Of a DNA stretch of 64,000 nucleotides, positions 14,568-27,269 are shown piece after piece (position 1 is the stretch's first letter; the number at the start of each line of letters is the position of its first letter). Source of the DNA: Mesaphorura yosii. Its lineage: Eukaryota > Arthropoda > Collembola > Poduromorpha > Tullbergiidae. The notes under the pieces were generated by a model that was not told the origin of the DNA, ran no database searches, and saw only the letters and a program-made list of their open reading frames with translations. The translations under genes were made by a program, and so were the position numbers. Location of the stretch: NCBI GenBank assembly GCA_009869945.1, contig WIXG01000206.1, forward strand, positions 62,001 through 126,000. The letters are read 5' to 3'.

Positions 14568-15233
14568 AACTGTTGAGAAGTTGTTAAAAGTTTATGTGAT
14601 GCCATAATACACGGTTCAATCATCATCGCATCCTATCCACGTCCGTACTTGTTTGATACTCAGTGAAGGTTATCATGCATGTCTTCGCGTTGCCTTTGCT
14701 TTGCTGTTTGCTCTGCTGGCAAGCAGCAACAGTAATACGCAGAATCTCGAAATGCGAAAAGGATGTAATAAAATCGAGAATGTAATAATTTTTATTTCTT
14801 CATCTACTTCATTATTGTCGAGATTGATCTTCCGTCATATAATTTTCTCAGTGCATGGCGCAAGTAAAGTAACTTAATCGTGCTCGTAGCAAATAAAAAC
14901 AGAACAGCTTTGATAATGAGTGGGTATAAAATTTTATAGTGGTATAATAACAAGTCTCGGTAGAGAACATGATAACATAACGTTTTGTTGCTTCGCGAGA
15001 AGAAATTCTCACCGCCGCATCGATGAGTCGACGTCGACTGAATCGTTCCAAAGCAGGGCAATGCAGTGCAGTCAGCAACCGTAAAGAGTTAAAGAGCTTC
15101 AATGGCTTGAGATTCCTATCTTCGTTGGAGCGCATAAATTAATGCTGTCTTAAAACTTTCATTACGGGGTAATGAAGCTGAAAAAGACAAAATCAGGCAC
15201 TTAAGACTCAGCAATAGAAATTCGTTGAACTTA

Positions 15234-16760
15234 TCATTTTGTGTGGCACGAAATTAGACTGACCAGAGGATTGATGTCAATTGCCGTCATGTAATCGCCG
15301 TGATTGAATTTAAACCATCGTACTCTGTGCAGTTTTATCAGGTTGGGCAGCTCGTGAGCCAAAACTATCACGTCCTTCAAAGAAAAGTGCAAACATGAAG
15401 CAGTCCGTCAGTGCGGTTCAGTACAGTTTCCTCCAAAAAGTAGTGCTTGGTGCTTAGTTACATTTGGATCCGACAAGTAGTCATTCAGTGACCAAAACAA
15501 GGCAACCTTTGCTGTCACTTTTGAGAGATCGTAGCTGGGCGGAGCAATTTGCCCGTATTTGATGAGATTCTCCGCATAACCGTGATCAAACTGGCAAAAG
15601 CGACCTGAGTTGAACATTTGGCCGTAGTGAAGGAATGTATTGGCTGAAGTACTCGTTGGGAAGTGGCCCAGATACACTGGCATTTGAGTCTAATGCCAAA
15701 ACAAGGCGCTTGTCAGAAATGTGCAGTCGCACTCACAAACTTTCATGTTTCTAAAATTACCTGATTAAGTTGCATCGGGTCAAATCCAAAGACGGTAAAG
15801 TACATGGAATCACACCCGAATTTAAACTGGGACTCGCAAGCCGTGGCCAATTGCATGAGTCGGCCGCGTGGCGAAAATTCGCCGAGAGCCTGGCCGTCAA
15901 TCGAGAGAGCCTTCACGAATACTGAGTTCGGAGTGTACAGCAGAAGCGGAGAGCCGACGCGTACGAGCGGGGCTTTCGCGTGCGACACGTACGAAATCGG
16001 GGCCAAGGCGACCATGACTCTGATTTTTGCGTTCAGTTCGGGGTGTGTCGCCATTGCGATCCAGAACATTGTCGTCCCCATCGAATGTCCGACGTAGCTG
16101 AGTTTTTTCTCTCCCGTCTTTCGAAGAATGTAGTGAATCACGGCAGGAATGTCGTACACGCCCATTTCGTGGAAACTGAATTCCCAAAATTCTGGGTCTT
16201 TCGGAGTGTATTTGACGTGCCTTTGCGAGTACGGGACGCCTCGAGCATTGTTCAACCAAACGTCATACCCCTCGTCAGCCAGTAAAAATGCTGCGGATGG
16301 GAACGTCTTTTTAAAAGTCCTTCGGGTCCCGTGGATTTTGATATGACGAAATTACTCACCGAGATTTCTGTCTGGCGTGTTCAGGACGAAACAGTCTGCC
16401 GACGCCATGAGTCCGTGCTGAAGTAAAATGGCTCTTTTTGGCTTGTGGCCCGGTGGCGACTTTTTACTGAACGGGATCCTAAAATTTGTCAGCAGATACC
16501 CGTCCTTTGTTTCCACCGTGTGAGTCTCGACTGGGTAGTCGTGCTTCTTGCAGAATTCAGGCTGAAATTCAAATATGTGACTGAATCATGCTCTTTTTTC
16601 AAAAACACGCTCTAGAAATGAGGTGGAATCGACTTACAAATGTCAGGTAGGCGTCGTCCATGTTTCCCGACGTCAAAGTTGCGTGAAGGATGCAGGAACC
16701 GTTCAGAATTTGCAGTACGCAAATTAGCACGTAATTTATCGTCAGCAATCTGGTCTTCAT
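15234..16760 (-). CDS. Secreted acid/neutral lipase (lysosomal acid lipase / gastric lipase family, AB-hydrolase)
   Basis: Five exons on the minus strand: 16638-16760, 16360-16561, 15761-16290, 15462-15689 and 15234-15374, separated by GT-AG introns of 76, 69, 71 and 87 nt. Phases join cleanly (exon 2 ends on G, completed by CA to Ala), giving 407 aa, close to the ~400 usual for the family. Residues 1-23 form a signal peptide (MKTR, then a hydrophobic stretch), supporting this ATG, which has A at -3. The N-terminal lipase module follows (PEFCKKHDYPVETH, about 42-56). Seen active-site parts: HGL at 90-92 (oxyanion region), GHSMG at 176-180 with nucleophile Ser178, Asp355 in SLNDYLSDP, and His386 in FNHGDY. 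The family hydrolyses triacylglycerol and cholesteryl esters in lysosomes or the gut lumen; which applies here cannot be read from sequence. It stands alone, not in the tandem lipase cluster common in arthropods. Confidence 0.93.
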
Positions 16761-18044
16761 TTTAGAGGGTGCTAATTAATTCTAAAGCTAAAGCAATTTT
16801 ACTAAAACTTGCGCAGAAATTCTACTACTCCTCACGTACACAGTGCGCAGCACATTTCGGAGCCTGCATCTCGTGTCTTCACTGCTCCCAAGACAAGACA
16901 GTCGACGACTGAAGAAACGTGACCCAGTTAGGGTTGAAAGAGAAAACTGATTTATTAATATCTTGACCGAATATTTATAAACAAAAATATGTACAATAAA
17001 AAGGTCCAGAGAAAGTCTGGGGTGGCGATAATCCAGTCGACCTTCAACCCAAAAAGAAATTTCGATAACCTGTCTTGTACTGTTCAGAACAACTTTTAGA
17101 AAGTTAAATCAGCATGCACCCACGAACAACGATGATTCAGTTCCAGTTTCAAGTCTCACCACGTCAAAACGCGTCACCCCGTCGTGTCCTGTCGGTGAAT
17201 TCATCTTGTTAACGTTGCCGTTAATGCAATAAACCAACTGTCAATTTGTTATCACCAAACATCATCCCGCGCTCAACTCAACAAACATCTCTTTACTCGA
17301 TTCTAAATCTCTTGACCGCATATTTAACACAAAACATCACTCATTTGAGACCAGCCAAAGCCGGCGTGGGCTTTATCACGCGACATGTCGTATTATGTAA
17401 TAAATTATGGTGTGTGGTGGCTGCGGGCTGAGAATTGTCAGGAGAGGAATTAACTACCGTGCCTGCTGCGCGGTGAGGAAAGCTCCTTTTCCTTCTTTGG
17501 TTTGATATTTTGCATTTTGCATTGCATATGCATTAATTTTGTGTTCCACAAACTGCAGAGAATGCAAACTGCACACCATGCACTGACACTTCTATTTAAG
17601 GCCGCATATGTTTTCCCCAAGGGTTGATGACAGAACCGGCATGATATATTGCGACTTTGCTCCCAGCAACGCTGCTGCAACCCAATCTTAATGAGCCACC
17701 ATGCATGAATAATGCATTTCGCATGTCATTGATATGTAAATCCACGCTCCTGCCATATTTTATTATTATGACTCTTATTATCACTTGAATAATCACACGC
17801 ACTGCACCGCAAGAACACAACACACAAGGACTGACTTCAATTTCAGAATTCAATTTCGAAGAAACAATGCAATTCGAATGAAGAAGACAAGGCTGGCCAA
17901 GCGAGTGACGATAAATTTTTATTAGGCAGCTGCGAAACCGTAAATTCGAGGGCAGCAGTTAAAATTATAAATTTTAATTAGATTCCTTTCCGCTCGCAAC
18001 TGTTGCGATTGTGAGCTGCACTCGTCTCTCCGGCATTCGCGTTC

Positions 18045-18052
18045 GGCCGGCC
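18045..18052. repeat. GGCCGGCC palindrome, one of eight occurrences
   Basis: The perfect GGCCGGCC octamer also starts at 10220, 29163 (inside noc exon 2), 34396, 34660, 34664 (overlapping), 37561 and 43752. In a background of roughly 42% G+C, chance predicts well under one in 64 kb (my rough estimate). Confidence 0.75.
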
Positions 18053-21000
18053 TGTAAGCCATAACTTTATGATAATAAGAGTTTTATGGACTGCTGTAAT
18101 AAAATATGGGCTCAGACTCGAAGACTGGCTAAAGCGACTAAAGACTAAACCATGTCAATTCTCAAGAAGGATATTCTTAATGGCTCCGATAAGAGGGATT
18201 ACATTTAATAGACAGACTTCGTGGAACCGCTAAACGCTAAATTTTCTGGAGCGCTGCACTGCGTTCTCTCCGCCGTGGCGTGGCTGGCACGGTGGCGTTG
18301 CGAAGTGGTATAAAAATGACAAATTGTTCTTATATAATGTGATAATGACTCTTCTATCAAATGATAATGGGCAATAACCACGTACTCTTGCGTACAGCTT
18401 CTCTCTGCCTCGGTCGTATATCAACGCATAATGGCATGGCGAGAAGCAGGAGCAGATTTCATCCGAACCAATTCATTCAGCCACACGAATCCTCCTTCTC
18501 GGCTCGAACTGGGCTCCCATATTTCACAGTCCACAATGCATTTGAGAGATGAAGCATATTAATCTCATCTTTTCTCCCATTATCTTCATTGGCACATTTC
18601 TCTCTTCTCTTCTCTTTTCTGCTTCTGCTCTGGATCTCCTAACCGTAAAATTTCTTTTAATTCTTCCCACTAGCGCGACGTTTCCACCACAGAAGTCAAA
18701 TGTACGCAAAAGCGGCGATGAGTAATGACGGCCCTCACATGTCACTTCATTTATATTAATCAACTTTTGTTGAATGAACGATAACAAAAGCGACAACACC
18801 GTGATTCCATTTCCATTTGCTCATTCACTCACGCAGTCAATTGTCAAAATGCGTCGCAGCGCAACGAGGACATTGGCTTACGCGCAATGTTAATGCGTAT
18901 GTGGATTGTAGAATTATGATTGTGGTTTATCGACTCGGTGGATTAATGATACTCAGGCCGGGACTTTTGTCATGTAGCTTTTGGTATTCGCTATTCGCTT
19001 GAATGAATGAACATATGCGTATGCCTGTATACGAGTTACTTCGAATGATGATTTCATATTGATGAATAGTTTCTCGTATTTCGAGTAGAGTGTAAAGCCC
19101 TGCGAGAACTAAAATCTGGTGTTTTGTATATTGTTTATGAGCCCTGCGCCAAGCGCAGCTAAAACTGGAGCCGGAGCCGTAATAACAATAGAACGCAATA
19201 TATTTCAATATTGACACTGATGATGATGATAGCAGACGATAAGACGAAGCATTTCACTGCTGCTATTAATGCTCCGAACAAGCACCGCATGATATTAATG
19301 ACTTTGCGCTGGAGAATTCTGCTCGCAGCTCGCATGGATCAAATATGAACGAATACAGAGCAGAGCAGTTTGGTGCTGCTTCGCCTGCGCCTGATCCAAT
19401 TGGGAATTGCGTCGGGTCGACTGTTGTCCATAAATTCAGGCGAGGAGGGTAAAACATGCATTCTTATCACATAATAATAAATTACCAATGCCATTATTTC
19501 AGTTTTCCTGATTTCCAGTGAACCCCGAAAACCATTTCGAGATTCGTGATTAATATTAGCAGCAATTTACCGTTTTTGGTACGTTTATTTATATTTCTCC
19601 ATTTGCGCAATGGGACTTTTTATTCAATAACGTGAAATCATATTTTTAATCTGCAACAGATTTCGTGTACCCGACCTGAAAGAAAGACGCTTGCCTTGAT
19701 TCAGTAAATCACACGTCAAGGGCGCCATTTCATCGTCGATCACATCACATTCACAGCTGCCCTGTAAAGCCTGAAGCCCAGTTGCTTCTAATGTAATTAT
19801 AAACTTCATTCTTCTAATCAGCTGATCATAATTCATTAATTCATACCAGCCTCTGCCGTCTTTACCTGCCTGCACTCAGCCAACGCAGTATTTGCCAAAG
19901 GCAAAGGAATTTCGTAACTAATTTGTATCCTTTGCTTATGCTCGTCAAGTCAAAAATGATGTGTGCATTTATAAAATGATAAATTACGAACAAAATTACA
20001 GCAAAACACTCCCTTGCCTATTATTCACCATTATAAACGTGTACTGAGCAAGAATACCTGCGCTGCGCGCTTCTCTGCACTGCCAACTGTAGGAATTGAT
20101 TAATTGTTTCACGAATGCCGGTTTGAGTCATATTTCTTTTGTGTTTCTGGCTGTATCGGGACGTCAATCTTGAAACCAGCATCACACAACGTGAAAACCA
20201 TAATGAATTGTTGGTTTTGTGAAAAGTATTCCTGCTGCCATTAACATATGTACATTTCTTTTCTACACTTAACACGAGCTCACCTGCGCAGCGTTTCGCA
20301 TAACAATGTAATACAGTGCAGGGCTTTTTGCTTTTGTGGCGGCGGTCATAAATAATGATATTATTACTGCAGTGCCCAATACATGAGAACAAGATCTGAC
20401 ATTCGATAAGATTGTTATTCAGCCTACACACAATTACGAGACGAGAACGAGAACGAGCCCAGACCATGAAAAGAATCGTAGGCATTGACTGCAATTTGGA
20501 GTTGGACGTGGACGGCCGGATATAAAACATAAACCTTTAACAACGGCATCTTCTTATCTCGTAGCACATAAAAGCTATACAAATACACACAGCCAGCCTT
20601 CACTCATTTAGCACGGAAATGGCAAATAAAACGAAATATTAATAAGGCAGTACGCAGAAGTCGTAAACTTCATAAATCCGCGCTGCTGCTTTGCGGGCGC
20701 GGCGGTGGCAGAAATATTAAGGGTTCAGGTTTTATTGCGGCGGTCAAACTGCGAAGGTAAACGAGATAAAACGCTCGAATGATTTATGCACGCTCAATTC
20801 TTCGTAACATTTTCGCAGGAAGTTGAGCACAAATAAATAGTCTACTTATGTAAATATAAATTATGTTGTTTAGCTGCTAGACGGACATTGACTGTTCTGT
20901 TCACGCGATGTGGACTCGCGAACGCCAATTGAATACCAATTCGATATTCAGCTACGGTGTAAACGGCAGCGCAGGTGTAAATAATTTGCTGTATGCTCTT

Positions 21001-22004
21001 GTTTACCAACACCAACACGAAACACGTAGAATATATGAAGGTTGCATACACTCATGACAGGTTCAATCCTCTCTCAACTGGACTCCAACACCAACTTCAA
21101 ATCGCCAACTTCGAGCATGATAAACGCTTTTATATGATTATCATGTCATTATTCGTGTCATTGGACAAGTTGATCGAAGCTGCGTCTGCAATTCACATTC
21201 AAACTTTATTATTGTAGATAATTTAGAATTTATTGTACAAAACAATTCGTACAGCGAGACGCCAAATGAAGTTCACGAAACTCGCCAAGACACGTGAGCG
21301 TTAACATAACTTAAATGGATTTGGTGCTGGACGCTATTTTCACCTTAAATGACATCCTGTGCTGGCCTTGCGCGGCTCCCAAATGGGTCCAGAACCGCAT
21401 GGCATAGTGGTCCATGCCCAACCAGTCCATTAGCCGATAATTATCACTCGCATTGCACTGGCATGCCTTTGGCCTTGGCTGTGGTGTAGATTGAAGTGGG
21501 ATCCAAGCGGCGGAATTCTGTCATGATCGTGATTTCGGTTGTGCATCGTCATCGTGAGATTAGTGCTTGAGTTTGAATTGCAGCGTGTTGTAGCCAGCAA
21601 CCATTTACTATGTTGAACAAATGACAATAAATTCACTACCCACATCAGCTTTAAGGCAGTGCGATCACCTAACTAAATTTTGATAAGAATTTGATAAAAT
21701 TCTTGCCCAAATCGCTAAATATTCGACCCATTAAATATGGTAGCACTTCTTGTATTTTGTGTACGTGAGCCGGTTGGCCGACCGGGTCGAGTCAGGCAGG
21801 CCAGACCATGCCCGTAAATGAGTGATCGAGTGACTTGACTTGTCCATCCATCTGTCTAACAAGGGTAATTTATCATTCTCAACTTCCTTAATGACTCTCT
21901 ATTGAGAAAAGATTCGGCAGCCACAACCAGCAATGCTTGAGTCAGGCAGGCACGGTGGCACAGCTTCATCATCATTAGAATTATGATTACACGTATTGCA
22001 AACT

Positions 22005-22022
22005 CCATTCATTCATTCATTC
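22005..22022. repeat. (CATT)n tetranucleotide repeat
   Basis: Four and a half perfect CATT copies. Confidence 0.85.
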
Positions 22023-22278
22023 TTGCTCCTGTCGGCTTGCCCGCCTGCCTTTTCTTTCGCATTAGCACTCGTATTCGTATTTGAGCAACTCGAAATTTTT
22101 GTATTCCATCATCATAACCGTACAACAGTATTTCATCATTCATAAAAGCAATACTGCCTTTCTGTTTTGGCTTTGGCTCTGCCTCGTCAAACCCGAAGCT
22201 CTCAAATTCCTTCATTTTTCCAATGATAAATTATATTAAATTATCAGTTTTCCACTCTTCGAGCTTTGGATGGCAGTG

Positions 22279-22298
22279 GCAAGGCAAGGCAAGGCAAG
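22279..22298. repeat. (GGCAA)n pentanucleotide repeat
   Basis: Four perfect GGCAA units. The same or the complementary unit (CCAAG, GGCTT) recurs at 24891, 33228, 47928 and 51165. Confidence 0.85.
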
Positions 22299-24825
22299 TG
22301 AAGCAAAAAAAGAATCCATTAAGATCTCTCGTTGCTGTGTGGGAGTGGGACGGATCGAAAGTCAAGTCAAGGCAGGATCTGTGATCGCAGATTGCATGGC
22401 GTGGCTTATAAGGACTCGTGGCATGTAGCACCCAAGATAAATAACATTAAGCCGCGATCGTACGTTTTTTGGATTGACGCAAGATTTATGAGAGTCTTGA
22501 AGTCTTGAGCTAATGCGAGTGTCAGACAGCGTGTACTTCGCACAACACTGAAAAAAATTCGCCATTCGCACTCTCAGCGTGCAGCAACACACGAGTCTTT
22601 GCCCACATAAACCGTGACAGTGACAGGAATATTCTAATTAATTGCGTGGATCCCAGTTTATGCCATTTAGGCATGTCTTTTCTCAAAACAACACTTGTAA
22701 ACCATTTTTCTTCTGTGCTGGTTGGCAGTGCTGCGTCGCATCACCGTCAGACGAAGTCGTAAGCTGACAATATGCTGCTGTTGTCTGGCTCCGAGCATCA
22801 CCATCGCCACCACCATCACCATTTCAGACGTCAATAATTTTTCATTTCTGACATTAAGCTTTTTACTCAGCCACTTACGAGCAGTCACAGCTGAAGTGCA
22901 AATCTACAAACTAGTGCGAAGTGACCAGAATGGCTTTGCAGGCGTTTGCTGTCTGTCTCCTCTGGCTTGATGGAAGATGGATTAGTAATTGGTAATTTGC
23001 AATTACTGCGAATTACTTGCAAATTTCCTGCTCACCTCAAATGCCTATGAATTTATGAATTACGCAAGAGACACCACGACACGCAAAAGTGGACATTAAT
23101 CTTCTGATCGAGGGACTTACTTGACTTTGATGTATATTATCAGTTGATAGTTGAAGGTGTGATATTACTCATCCACAAAGAAAGAGAAGAGTGACGGAGT
23201 GCGCTGTGGTTGTGAGTTATGGAGCAGCAGCAGTCAAATTAAATAGGAGAGTATTACGTTGCGTGGTGAGAATCCAATATTTCTTTTCTCCTTTCAGCCC
23301 GCATTTTTTGCTCTTATTAGTCACACAGACACGGCGTGATTCCACAAAAATCGACTCCAGGCAGGAATCGTGATTCGTGATGTCGGCGAGTGAATAAAGC
23401 GATGGCTCTGTTCGGAGATGGAATAGAAGAATGTTGATAGCAATGCATGAAGGCAATGGCAATAAAAGCCATCGCCAACCTGAAAGCCAGAGTCTAACTC
23501 GGCTGCACTGCGCACTGCATTGTGAATGTGGACTGCAAGATCCAAAGATTACAAAAGATAATCTAATGAGTTATGTAGAAGGGAGAAGAATGAGTTATTC
23601 TTCAAGCAGCACAACGCGGCAATGAACAGATTTCAGCATTCTCCTACAGCATGAATGAGAGTGAAAAATGTGGTGGAGTCATCATCATCTCATCTTCGTG
23701 CTCTCATATGTCACTCCTCAGCTAAATCTTCCTTTCAATCAATTCTTCACTGGCGGCGCTACTTTTCTCCATTGAATCCTTCGAACTATTGAGTTATGAA
23801 GTATTCTGGTCAAATCACGTCCCGTAATCATAATTTCATAGCCACTCTTTCATCACTCATTCTATCTGCCATAAAATTTTCTCATATGTACTGAATTACT
23901 CTGGAAAGGTAAATTCCAACTCAATTTAGCAATGCTGGGCTATTTTTCAATGAAAAAGCCGTATGGAAGCTTGTTATTGCCTGCGAAACGTTGACGTTGA
24001 CACTCGTCATCAAAGTTATCAAAGTAATCATGCCACGCAAAATGCAAGACATGGACAACAACGCTGTGAGCGTGAGCCTTGTTTTGCATTGTCTTCCTTG
24101 TCTTTCTGCACAGCGCAGCGCAGCACGCAGAATATTGCACGATATTTGAGTGACAGGCCATTATTCTCCCAATTGCAGCGGGCGAGCGAGCGTCAGGAGC
24201 GGGATGGACGGACAGGACGAAATTATATGCCCACGTATAAATGCATAATAATAAACGATGATGATGATGATAAATGTTTGTCAGAATAAATGAGGAATAA
24301 TAAAAATACATGACATCCACAAACGCCAGCTCAGCCAAGCGGCCAAGCTGTAGCCGAAGCCCATCAGTACAGAGTTTTATTCCCCATTGTCCATGTGCTT
24401 TTATTGTTATTGCATTGCTCTGCACTGTGATGGAAGTTGTGGAAGATGCGGATAAAGTCTGCTGCTGGGTATCCATAAACAAGAGGCTGGAGAAATGCTG
24501 CTTCTGTGGATTGACGTAATTTTATAGCCGCGCTCGTTCTTCCAGCCCATTGTTATCGTGCAAGTGTAGTGAAAAAAGTAGACAATTGACAATAACAGTG
24601 TTTTATTTTATTTTATAGAAACAGACAGCCTGCACGATGGATGGGTTATTGTTATTGTCAGGTTCCAGTGCCAAAGCCAAAGCCGAAGCCAGCGTAAATG
24701 GAGGAGGAGGACTTTCCAGCTCAGCATAGCACACCACTTAAGTGCAGTGGCAAGCATGGCATGAGTCGAGTAGTGTCAGTCGCCTCGCCTGTATTGTGGA
24801 TACGTTACGTGATATAAGAAGAGAC

Positions 24826-24842
24826 CTGACTGACTGACTGAC
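24826..24842. repeat. (CTGA)n tetranucleotide repeat
   Basis: About four perfect CTGA units, followed by ACGACGACTG. Confidence 0.8.
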
Positions 24843-24890
24843 GACGACTGAACAGAACATTGCACTGAAAATGAGTGATGGACAGGACAC

Positions 24891-24925
24891 GGCAAGGCAC
24901 AGGCAAGGCAAGGCATAGGCACGGC
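24891..24925. repeat. Imperfect GGCAA/GGCA pentanucleotide array
   Basis: Seven units of GGCAA, GGCACA or GGCATA type in a row. They vary enough to look like an older, decaying version of the perfect array at 22279. Confidence 0.75.
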
Positions 24926-26759
24926 TTTTTTGCTGTTGAGACTGTTTGTATTATTGTCCATATGATGCATGTCCAAAATGATTGTTGGCTTCATGCCTGC
25001 CTGCCTGCTAGGAATAGAAGGTAGCAAATCTATCATATTTTTTGTCCATTCTATTGTAATTTGGAATGGGTGGGGTTGTTCCCTCTGCGATACGCGTAAG
25101 TAATGTATTCGCATTCGCCAGTCGCTCATTTTTCTTCTCCAAAACAATAATTCCCGAAAGAAATAGATAGTTTCTAAATGGAAGCTGTCAAATCTTAAAA
25201 TATGGCAATGCTAAATGTGCTACACTCTTTTTGTGCTGTCGTTGTGCTTCGTTCCTGTTTTGAAGTCACACACCACCAGAAACCTGCACCTAATCACTCG
25301 CGAACACTGCGGGACCTTGAATTTTGACTCCAGCGGTCCAGTTTGCACTGCTAAATTTGCCCTGGAAGCAATCGAGTTCCTGTTCGTGCTCGCAGTGAAA
25401 TTGAAACGGAAGAACGCCTGGACACGACAGAAGAAAAGACGCGAAGGAGTCGCCGTCGATATATTTTTCGTGCACGGCGAGCACTATTCATTAATCATGA
25501 CAGCTCACTCACTGACATTCCCCATCCTATCATTGTCAACATCCCACTAAATTATCTTTCCCATTCACGACGTGTCTCTCTTTCATTCTCTATTCTGTAT
25601 TCATATTTGCCTGCCTATCCTTCGCTGTGCCATGCCGGGCCTGCCTGACATTGACTTGGCTGTCCATCATTACTCTTCCTTCGCCATTCGCCTCTTCGTC
25701 TTCCAGTTGAGTCTCCTTCGTTCGCTTCGACAGTGTAGCGCAGCGGAATAATAACAAGCATCTATCTATCATTCATCCGTCCATCTGCCTGCTTGCCTGT
25801 CCGCCTGTCTTTCTTTCTTCTTGGAACAGTACTGCCTCGCTCTCGCTCTTTTTACTAGTCCGATTCGTTTGACAACAACCCACTAAATAACGACGTAAAC
25901 AATTAAGCATCCTCCTTTGACGCATGTGACGGCGGCGACTTGACTGATGGGTTTGAAGGTTGAAGGCTGAGATGGTGCAGCTTGCAAAAAAGATTCGCAA
26001 AGGTTCAATTGGCAAGTGTGAACGAGATGAAGATGAAAATGAAGATGTAAAAATGTAGACGGATAGAAGAAGCAATGCAATAACACGAACGAAGGTAGTA
26101 TTCACATGACTGATAATAGAATATATTTATTTGCTTTGCCATTTTATGTTGATTAAATATATCTTTCAATTAGCATTAAGTATTCACTTTCCGTGCTTTG
26201 CTGTCTTGCTGTCTTGTACTAGTACACTAAACATTTCACTTTCACGGTCGAATCCAGCCACACGAAACAGATACGCTTTTGTGCTGCTCTCGGCTCGTAA
26301 ATATTTAGAATAATTAGAATCTCAGACTGTGGACTTTTACTAGCGATAACGATAACAGTAACAGACTAAAGACAAGTCAAGTCAAGTGTCGAGTTGACGT
26401 TGTATTTTGCTTTTGCTCGTGTGCGTGCGAAATTGACAGAGCTACCAAAAGAACGGGAGAAAACAAAGAACAGCTGACAGGCAGGCAGGTGATAATCTTA
26501 ACAACAAAATCACTATCTTTATTAATTTGCAAGATTGCAAGGGTTAAATGCTCAAGTACAGAAACAGGAACACGTTTTTGTTTGTGGTGCCTAATTCTAA
26601 GCGGCGGCTGTTGGCGTATTTGAAGCAATTACTCAAGTGTGCTTATTCTTAACGCAAAGTAACGTAACGTAATTAAAGTTAACAGCTACAACAAAGTCTT
26701 ACACAAGAATTCACAATTCACAAGTTGAAAAGGAGGCGGATCGTCGGACTCGTGACAAG

Positions 26760-26765
26760 TTTATT
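26760..26765 (-). terminator. Candidate polyadenylation signal for the noc-like gene
   Basis: TTTATT on the plus strand reads AATAAA on the minus strand, about 505 bases downstream of the noc-like stop codon. It is the first such hexamer I find after the stop. A second lies at 26518-26523. Only transcript ends would show which is used. Confidence 0.35.
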
Positions 26766-27269
26766 ATTGAAACTTCCAAACCAATCAAAAATATAAAACA
26801 ATACGACACGACGATCAACAGTTCACAGACAGAATTTTCACGCGCAGAGCCACAGCCACACACGACCACCAGTTTTGTATGTACATAGGAAATTGCTATT
26901 GAAAATCAGTCGTTTGATGATCATGAGTCATGATACGATACGATAATAATGAATAACGATTATGACTAATTAAATATTACGTGTAAGTGATGATTAAAGA
27001 TTAATTAACTTTTAACTCCGCTCCTGCGATCGAGGCTTTGTCCTTACGTGACGAGTTTATATACAGTAATTCTTAATGGACTTTATGTGCATATAATTTA
27101 ATCAAGAAAAGTAGATTCCTTTGGTAGTAGTCGAACAAACGTGGATCGTGTAAAACTAAATTGATTTTTGACTTGGAGAGGCTATTTAGCAGCAGTGGCA
27201 TTTTGCTTAAGATTGTTATAAGTTAAAGAGCCTTTATAAACACTGATGCAACAAGAATGCGAAAAGTTA

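Larger units (their letters stand above)
1..15233. other. Gene-poor region upstream of the lipase gene's 3' end
   Basis: I see no gene here. Open frames of up to about 145 codons occur on both strands. They overlap one another, are rich in Cys, His and Ser, and show no domain, signal peptide plus motif, or exon-like junctions that extend them. The stretch carries several short tandem repeats, listed separately, and frequent CATAAA/TTTATG and ATTA words of the kind homeodomain proteins bind. The last few hundred bases should hold the lipase 3' UTR: the first minus-strand AATAAA I find downstream of its stop is the complement of 14791-14796. No tRNA, rRNA or complete mobile element was recognised. 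Confidence 0.6.
16761..27269. other. Gene-poor region between the lipase and the noc-like gene
   Basis: I see no protein-coding gene. The lipase 5' UTR and promoter should lie just upstream of 16760. A TATAAATAT word on the minus strand (complement of 16971-16979) is about 210 bases upstream of the ATG, but nothing ties it to a start site. At the far end the noc-like 3' UTR must extend below 27270. Two long minus-strand frames (20021-20530 and 23940-24482) have no domain and biased Cys/His content, and I do not call them. Several microsatellites are listed separately. Confidence 0.55.

Noticed and set aside
16971-16979. TATAAATAT word upstream of the lipase on the minus strand
   Set aside because: About 210 bases from the ATG with no evidence of a start site. 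Such AT-rich words are common here.
20021-20530. 169-codon minus-strand open frame
   Set aside because: No recognisable domain, and amino-acid content typical of translated non-coding DNA.
23940-24482. 180-codon minus-strand open frame
   Set aside because: Low-information composition with runs of His and Tyr from repeats, no domain, and no exon-like extension.
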